Shown: positions 59,488 to 64,000 of the stretch, piece after piece
Position numbering within the stretch: the stretch's first letter is position 1
Layout: each line of letters opens with the position of its first letter
Assembly (NCBI RefSeq): GCF_943193085.1
Contig: NZ_CALPCU010000006.1
Span: 26,251-90,250 of the forward strand
DNA from: Vermiculatibacterium agrestimuris
Lineage (GTDB): Bacteria > Bacillota > Clostridia > Oscillospirales > Oscillospiraceae
DNA: 64,000 nucleotides
Direction of reading: 5' to 3'
Notes under the pieces: model-generated
The model's input: the letters and a program-made list of their open reading frames with translations, nothing else
Databases searched by the model: none
What the model was told of the DNA's origin: nothing
Program-made: the position numbers and the translations under genes

Positions 59488-59582
59488 CAAAATACAACAC
59501 GGGCCAGACGCCTGCTCCTGACGTCTGGCCCGTGTTGCAAGGAAAGAGGATACAATGAAATGAAAAGAAACTGTCTCTTGCG
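59488..59582 (-). ncRNA. Predicted small RNA 1 (anti-SD type)
   Basis: A transcript of about 95 bases is predicted from the promoter at 59589-59643 to a 16-bp GC-rich terminator stem (59495-59510 with 59522-59537) followed by TATTTT. Before the stem it contains TTTCATTGTATCCTC, complementary to a GAGGATACAATGAAA start region. No open frame is present. It is homologous to the RNA at 59709-59788. Confidence 0.6.
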
Positions 59583-59588
59583 AGTATT

Positions 59589-59643
59589 ATGATACCCAAG
59601 AGTTGTGAACAGTCAAACCAAAATCTGTTACAAAAGAATTAAA
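59589..59643 (-). promoter_or_regulatory. Promoter and regulator repeats of small RNA 1
   Basis: On the minus strand TTTAATT, TGTAACA and GTTCACA occur at positions 1, 12 and 34 of an 11-bp register, followed by -35 TTTGAC and -10 TATCAT (59594-59589) 17 bp apart. The same register is found in the second unit. The repeats recall OmpR/PhoB-type response-regulator sites. Confidence 0.6.
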
Positions 59644-59708
59644 TCTAAAAAATTTTTTGTCATCTTCCTGTAAAAAAGCGGATTTTCTGCCCCGAGGGCC
59701 CCGGGATA

Positions 59709-59788
59709 CAAAAAGACAGCGGTAAAAACCGCTGTCTCTTTGCAAAGGATTGGAGGATAGAATGAAAAAAGATGTTTGCCTCTTTACA
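59709..59788 (-). ncRNA. Predicted small RNA 2 (anti-SD type)
   Basis: A transcript of about 80 bases runs from the promoter at 59795-59849 to a perfect 9-bp terminator stem (AGACAGCGG/CCGCTGTCT) followed by TTTTTG. It contains TTTCATTCTATCCTCC, complementary to a GGAGG ribosome site plus AUG. A 13-residue frame on the opposite strand is not conserved in the sister copy, which supports an RNA on the minus strand. Confidence 0.65.
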
Positions 59789-59794
59789 GGTAAT

Positions 59795-59849
59795 ACTTTA
59801 CCCTGAGATTGTTAAAAAGTAAACGCTAATTTGTTACAAAAGTATTAAA
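59795..59849 (-). promoter_or_regulatory. Promoter and regulator repeats of small RNA 2
   Basis: On the minus strand TTTAATA, TGTAACA and TTTAACA stand at positions 1, 12 and 34 (11-bp period). TTTACT and TAAAGT (59800-59795) form a sigma-A promoter with a 17-bp spacer at the same register as in unit 1. Confidence 0.62.
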
Positions 59850-59865
59850 TATACAAAGGACGGGC

Positions 59866-60318
59866 CTATTTTTCCCGGACTTTTGTAAAAAACGCCCGGA
59901 GAAGCCGGCCGCACTCCTCCTGGCAGGGGCCCTGGTAGAGGCGGGGGCGGTGGCCGAAGTCCTCCTCAAAGAGGTTGAGAACCGAGCCGCAGGCGCCCAT
60001 GCGCTCGTCCTTGGCGCCGTAGTAGACCCTGGGGATGCGGGCGTTCAGAATGGCCCCGGCGCACATGGGGCAGGGCTCCAGAGTGACATAGAGGGTGGCC
60101 TGGTGGAGCCGCCAGCCCCCCAGGGTGCGGCAGGCCATATGAATGGCCTCCAGCTCGGCGTGGCCCAGGGCGTTGCCCTCGGCCTCCCGGCGGTTGCGCC
60201 CCTCGCCCACGATGCGGCCGTCAGACCAGACGATAACGCAGCCCACAGGCACCTCGTCCTCCGCCAGGGCCTCCCGGGCCAGCTCCAGGGCCCGGGCCAT
60301 ATAGCGTTCGTGCTCCAT
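59866..60318 (-). CDS. tadA: tRNA-specific adenosine deaminase
   Basis: The 150-residue zinc deaminase converts A34 of tRNA-Arg to inosine. The zinc and proton-transfer residues are in GHAELEAI (His-Ala-Glu) near residue 54 and EPCPMCAGAIL near 85. The ATG at 60318 overlaps the mfd stop; the frame is open 48 codons further upstream inside mfd. It is co-transcribed with mfd. Confidence 0.93.
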   Translation of the reverse strand: MEHERYMARALELAREALAEDEVPVGCVIVWSDGRIVGEGRNRREAEGNALGHAELEAIHMACRTLGGWRLHQATLYVTLEPCPMCAGAILNARIPRVYYGAKDERMGACGSVLNLFEEDFGHRPRLYQGPCQEECGRLLRAFFTKVREK

Positions 60319-63300
60319 CAGGCTTCTCCCTCCTTTGCGTACTGTTCCACCAGCGCCCGGGCCAGCTTCAGGGGATCCTCTCCCTTGCGAAGGCGCAGGG
60401 TGAGGGCGGGTTTTTCTCCGGGAGAGAAGAGGACGCGCCCCTTCCAGCGTTCTGAGCCGCACAGGTTGGAGACCTGCCGCAGTTGGAACCGGGAGAGGAA
60501 GAAGATCAGGCCGCTGCCCTTCTGCACCAGCTCGGAGACGCCGCAGCGGGCGGCGTCAGAGCGGAGAAGGGCTACGGCGATGAGGTTGTTCACCGGCCGG
60601 GGCGGGTCGCCGTAGCGGTCGATGAGCTCGTCGGTGAGGTCGTCGGCGTCGGCTTCCGTGCGGATGAGGGCGATGCGGCGGTAGAGATCCATCCGCTGCT
60701 CCGGGGAGGGGACGTACCGGTCGGGGATGGAGGCGGTCACCGTCAGGTCGGCGGAGCACTCGGCGGGAATTTCCGCCGTTTCGCCCCGCTCGGTGAGCAC
60801 CGCCTCCTCCAACAGCTGGAGGTACATGTCGTAGCCCACGCTCATCATAAAGCCGGACTGCTCCGGCCCCAGCACGTTGCCCGCGCCCCGGATCTCCAGA
60901 TCCCGCATGGCGATCTTGAAGCCGGAGCCGAACTCGGCAAATTCCCGGACGGCCCCCAGCCGCTTGGCGGCCACCTCGGTGAGCACCTTGCCCCGGCGGT
61001 AGGTCAGGTAGGCGAAGGCCCGGCGGGAGGAGCGGCCCACCCGGCCCCGGATCTGGTGGAGCTGGGCAAGGCCCATGGCGTCGGCGTTTTCGATGATGAG
61101 GGTGTTGACGTTGGGGATGTCGATGCCCGTTTCAATGATGGTGGTGCACACCAGCACATCCACCTCCCCCTGGGAGAAGCGGGTCATCACGTCGCCCAGC
61201 TCCTCCTGGGTCATCTTGCCGTGGGCGGTGGTTACCGCGGCGTCCTCCCCCAGCAGCTCCTGGATGCGGGCGGCGGTGCGCTCGATGGTCTCCACCCGAT
61301 TGTGGAGGTAGTAGACCTGGCCGCCCCGCTCCAGCTCCCGGCGCATGGCGTCGGAGAGCACCGACCAGTCGTGCTCCATGACGTAGGTCTGCACCGGCTG
61401 ACGATCCTGGGGAGGCTCTTCCAGAGTGGACATGTCCCGGATGCCGGACAGGGCCATGTTCAGGGTGCGGGGGATGGGGGTGGCGGAGAGGGTGAGCACG
61501 TCCACCTGGCGGCTAAGCTCCTTGAGCCGCTCTTTGTGGGTGACGCCGAAACGCTGCTCCTCGTCCACCACCAGAAGCCCCAGATCCTTGAAATGCACGT
61601 CCTTTTGAAGCAGCCGGTGGGTGCCGATGAGGAGATCCACCCCTCCGGAGGAGAGCTGGGCCAGGGTGGCCTTGATCTGGGCAGGGGTGCGGAAGCGGGA
61701 AATGACCTCGATGTTTACCGGGTACTTGGCGAAGCGCTGCTTGGCGGAGAGATAGTGCTGGCGGGCCAGGACGGTGGTGGGCACCAGAATGGCGGCCTGT
61801 TTGCCGTCCAGCACACACTTCATAATGGCCCGGAAGGCCACCTCGGTCTTACCATAGCCCACGTCGCCGCACAGGAGCCGGTCCATGGGCTTGTCCTGCT
61901 CCATGTCCCGCTTGATCTCCGCCACACAGCGCAGCTGGTCGGCGGTCTCGGCGTACTCGAACTCCTCCTCGAACTCCTTCATCCAGGGGGAGTCGGGGGA
62001 GAAGGCGAAGCCGGGCTGACGCTGGCGCCGGGCGTAGAGCTCGATGAGCCCCTTGGCCAGATCCTGCACCGCCTTTTTGGCCCGGGACTTCTGCCGCTCC
62101 CAGTCGCCGCCCCCCAGGCGGGAGAGCTTTTTGGTCTCGTTGGCGTCCTCGCCGCCGCCGATGTACTTGCTCACCATGTCCAGCTGGGTGGCGGGGACAT
62201 AGAGCACGTCGGCCCCGGCGTAGGCGATCTTCATATAGTCCTTATCCACCCCGTCCACAGGCATCTTGACGATGCCCTGGTACCGGCCGATGCCGTGCTG
62301 GCGGTGAACCACCAGGTCGCCGTGGGAGAGGTCGGCGTAGGAGCGCAGCTTTTCCCGGTTGGTGGGGGCCTTGGCGCGCTTTTTCTTCGCCGGGGCGGCC
62401 TGGCCCTCAGTGAGGACGGCCACCTTGATGGTGGGCAGCTCTACGCCGGAGGAGAGGCCGCCGCAGCAGATCACCGCCTGGCCCGGCTGGGGAAGGGCGG
62501 AGAGCTTGAAATCCACCGCCGAGCGCACCTTCTGCTCCCGAAGGAGGGTCTGGAGATTGAGGCAGCGCTGCTCCGAGCCCGCCAGAACCACCACGGAGAA
62601 GCCGGAGGCGAGGTAGTGGGAGAGGTCGGAGACGGCGGTCTCCAGGCTGACGCCGTAGGAGGGCAGCTGCTTGGCAGTGACAGTCAGCAGCGAGCGGGGA
62701 CGGGTGGGGTACTGGGAGGAGGGGAAGGAATCCAGGTAGGCCACCGGCCACTCCGAGAGCTGGGCGGTGAGCTCCTCCCCGGTGGCGCACAGCCGGCCCA
62801 GCTGGGCCAGCATAAGACCGCTCTCCGCCAGGGCGGTCACGTCCTCGTTCAGCTGCCACAGGTAGTTTTTGCACCGCTCCATAAACCGGGGGGACTCGCT
62901 GATGAGGACGGTGGCGTCGCCGGGCAGATAGTCTGCCGCCGTGGCCATCTCCGGGTAGATGAGGGCCAGGTAGCGGTCTACGGCGGGGAAGGACAGGCCG
63001 TTTTCCAGCAGCTCCTTGTCCTGGTGGAGGGTGACCAGCAGCGCCTCGGGGGCAACCCCCTTTTTGACCAGGGCGGCCAGCCGCTGGTCGAGGGCTCTGG
63101 CCAGGGCGGCCGCACCGCCGGGGGCGAGCTGGGGCAGCACCTCGGCGGCGGGGAGAAGGCGGGCCTCGCGGAGCTGCTCGGTGCGCCGCTGGGTGGCGGG
63201 GTCGAAAAGACCCATGGAGTCCACGTCATCTCCAAAAAATTCCATACGCACCGGCTGGGGATGGGCGGGGGAGAAAAAGTCCAGGATGCCGCCCCGAAGG

Positions 63301-63821
63301 GCAAACTGCCCCACGCCCTCCACCTGGTCACAGCGGGTATAGCCCGCGGCGGTGAGGGCTTCGGCCAGCTCGTTCAGATCGTACTGCCCCTCCGCCTTCA
63401 GCACCCGGCCCGCCCGGCGCAGAAGGGCGGGGGGCATGGTGCGCTGCAAAAGGGCCTCCGCCGGGGCCACCAGGAAGGCGAAGTCCTCCTGGGACATGGC
63501 CCACAGGGTCTCCAGCCGCCGGTGCTCCCACTGGCGGGAGACCACGGCGGCGTTGTGAAAGGTGAACTCCCGGCTGGGGAGGGTCAGGATCTCCTTGCCG
63601 GTGAGGGCCTTCAGGTCGGCGGAGAGCCGCTGGCAGTCCGCCTCGTCGGCGCACAGCACCACCACCGGCCGCCCGGACTGGGCCTGGATGGCCGCGGCGA
63701 ACCAGGCCCGGTGGGCCAGGCCCAGACCGGAGACCGCGGCCGGGGAGGCACCGTTGTCCAGGGCGGCGGCAAGCTGTTGAAATTCAGGCAGGGCATACAG
63801 GGCGGAGAGCAGCTTTTGCAT
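60318..63821 (-). CDS. mfd: Transcription-repair coupling factor Mfd
   Basis: This 1167-residue SF2 translocase removes stalled RNA polymerase and recruits UvrA. It has the N-terminal UvrB-like module (residues 1-330), the RNA polymerase-interacting domain (LSHGDLVVHRQHGIGRYQGI near 490), and the helicase core with Walker A GDVGYGKTEVA near 620 and VVDEEQRFGV near 720. TRCF motifs and the C-terminal D7 domain are present. The ATG at 63821 (MQKLLSALYALPEF) has GGAGG 5 bases upstream; 22 more upstream codons are not preferred. Confidence 0.95.
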   Translation of the reverse strand: MQKLLSALYALPEFQQLAAALDNGASPAAVSGLGLAHRAWFAAAIQAQSGRPVVVLCADEADCQRLSADLKALTGKEILTLPSREFTFHNAAVVSRQWEHRRLETLWAMSQEDFAFLVAPAEALLQRTMPPALLRRAGRVLKAEGQYDLNELAEALTAAGYTRCDQVEGVGQFALRGGILDFFSPAHPQPVRMEFFGDDVDSMGLFDPATQRRTEQLREARLLPAAEVLPQLAPGGAAALARALDQRLAALVKKGVAPEALLVTLHQDKELLENGLSFPAVDRYLALIYPEMATAADYLPGDATVLISESPRFMERCKNYLWQLNEDVTALAESGLMLAQLGRLCATGEELTAQLSEWPVAYLDSFPSSQYPTRPRSLLTVTAKQLPSYGVSLETAVSDLSHYLASGFSVVVLAGSEQRCLNLQTLLREQKVRSAVDFKLSALPQPGQAVICCGGLSSGVELPTIKVAVLTEGQAAPAKKKRAKAPTNREKLRSYADLSHGDLVVHRQHGIGRYQGIVKMPVDGVDKDYMKIAYAGADVLYVPATQLDMVSKYIGGGEDANETKKLSRLGGGDWERQKSRAKKAVQDLAKGLIELYARRQRQPGFAFSPDSPWMKEFEEEFEYAETADQLRCVAEIKRDMEQDKPMDRLLCGDVGYGKTEVAFRAIMKCVLDGKQAAILVPTTVLARQHYLSAKQRFAKYPVNIEVISRFRTPAQIKATLAQLSSGGVDLLIGTHRLLQKDVHFKDLGLLVVDEEQRFGVTHKERLKELSRQVDVLTLSATPIPRTLNMALSGIRDMSTLEEPPQDRQPVQTYVMEHDWSVLSDAMRRELERGGQVYYLHNRVETIERTAARIQELLGEDAAVTTAHGKMTQEELGDVMTRFSQGEVDVLVCTTIIETGIDIPNVNTLIIENADAMGLAQLHQIRGRVGRSSRRAFAYLTYRRGKVLTEVAAKRLGAVREFAEFGSGFKIAMRDLEIRGAGNVLGPEQSGFMMSVGYDMYLQLLEEAVLTERGETAEIPAECSADLTVTASIPDRYVPSPEQRMDLYRRIALIRTEADADDLTDELIDRYGDPPRPVNNLIAVALLRSDAARCGVSELVQKGSGLIFFLSRFQLRQVSNLCGSERWKGRVLFSPGEKPALTLRLRKGEDPLKLARALVEQYAKEGEA

Positions 63822-63875
63822 AGAGACCTCCGAAAGAGAGGAATTTGGAAAAACGGGGAGAGAGGGGGAACGCCG

Positions 63876-63903
63876 AAAAGCCCCCATCCAAAAGGGAGGG
63901 GGG
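63876..63903 (-). terminator. Weak terminator upstream of mfd
   Basis: On the minus strand a CCCCC-TCC/GGA-GGGGG stem with one mismatch closes on CTTTT and is followed by CTTTTCGG. It could end transcription of the gene whose tail lies at the right edge. Confidence 0.4.
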
Positions 63904-63953
63904 TGTCAGTGGGGTACAGTATATCCATGCTCGCCAGTACGATTTTCATGTGT

Positions 63954-64000
63954 TCAGCCCCCAAGTACGCTTTTCTGGATGCCTTGAAGCTCCTTGATAC
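63954..64000 (-). CDS. Possible C-terminal tail of an unidentified gene
   Basis: The last bases of the window, read on the minus strand, give an open frame ending IKELQGIQKSVLGG and TGA. Spacing and strand fit the 3' end of a gene upstream of mfd, where pth often lies, but the 14 residues are too few to name it. Confidence 0.3.
   Translation of the reverse strand, partial: IKELQGIQKSVLGG

Noticed and set aside
59760..59804. Tiny plus-strand peptide gene (GGAGG plus ATG, 13 residues) in the small-RNA region
   Set aside because: The sister copy stops after two codons, whereas promoter and terminator register on the minus strand is conserved in both copies.

Overview
The window is a GC-rich chromosomal segment around a replication origin. 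It fits a spore-forming Clostridia of the Oscillospiraceae type (Flavonifractor, Intestinimonas or Lawsonibacter relatives). The evidence is the Firmicutes gene order rpmH-rnpA-yidD-yidC-jag / dnaA-dnaN-rlbA-recF-remB-gyrB-gyrA, sporulation-lineage genes (PdaB-like deacetylase, Jag), consensus Firmicutes parS sites, and many SLH-domain surface proteins. The lineage call is inference; no 16S gene is present.

Region 1 (1-8.7 kb) holds a catabolic or butyrate-type operon on the minus strand: acyl-CoA dehydrogenase, MaoC hydratase, SDR dehydrogenase, CoA-transferase, an MFS carrier and a GntP-type permease. A textbook -24/-12 (sigma-54) promoter precedes it. Divergently, two overlapping genes encode sigma-54 activators, one with a PAS sensor and one with no sensor. 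Region 2 (8.7-13.5 kb) holds a PdaB-like deacetylase, a 54-residue unannotated ORF, an XRE regulator, an AI-2E/YtvI-like membrane protein, HtrA, and a GntR-type regulator that has lost its N-terminus. Region 3 (13.5-26.6 kb) is the origin: jag-yidC-yidD-rnpA-rpmH leftward, and dnaA through gyrA and rnhA rightward. DnaA boxes lie on both sides of dnaA, with a DnaA-trio-like element before dnaN.

Region 4 (26.6-37 kb) is housekeeping: Mrp, nucleoside kinase, HemZ, an MBL hydrolase, Dtd, a TPP riboswitch with thiT, a HAD phosphatase, shikimate kinase, a DEAD-box helicase with a repeat-rich tail, and a MarR-DegV pair with FabT-like operators. Region 5 (37-50 kb) mixes aspS, hisS and serS with four SLH proteins, mgsA, minD, rsmG and mscL. 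Region 6 (49.8-56 kb) is the segregation locus (noc, parA, parB and two parS sites), then yitT and an SLH-GH18 protein. Region 7 (56-64 kb) has xpt, an L-box-controlled NhaC-type (LysW) transporter, mntP, tadA and mfd.

The most unusual structures are four. (a) Between mntP and tadA lie two tandem, homologous small-RNA units with matched promoters, upstream 11-bp-period heptamers, intrinsic terminators, and a segment complementary to a Shine-Dalgarno plus AUG start region. (b) In two unrelated genes (rnhA and yitT) the last 72-74 bp are duplicated just downstream, across a short hairpin-rich element, and every coding difference between copies is synonymous. (c) A parS site is the centre of the noc terminator stem. 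(d) Key residues are changed in GyrA (Gln at the quinolone Ser83 position) and in the methylglyoxal synthase homolog (Ser for the catalytic Asp). Many essential genes right of the origin are on the minus strand, head-on to the expected fork.
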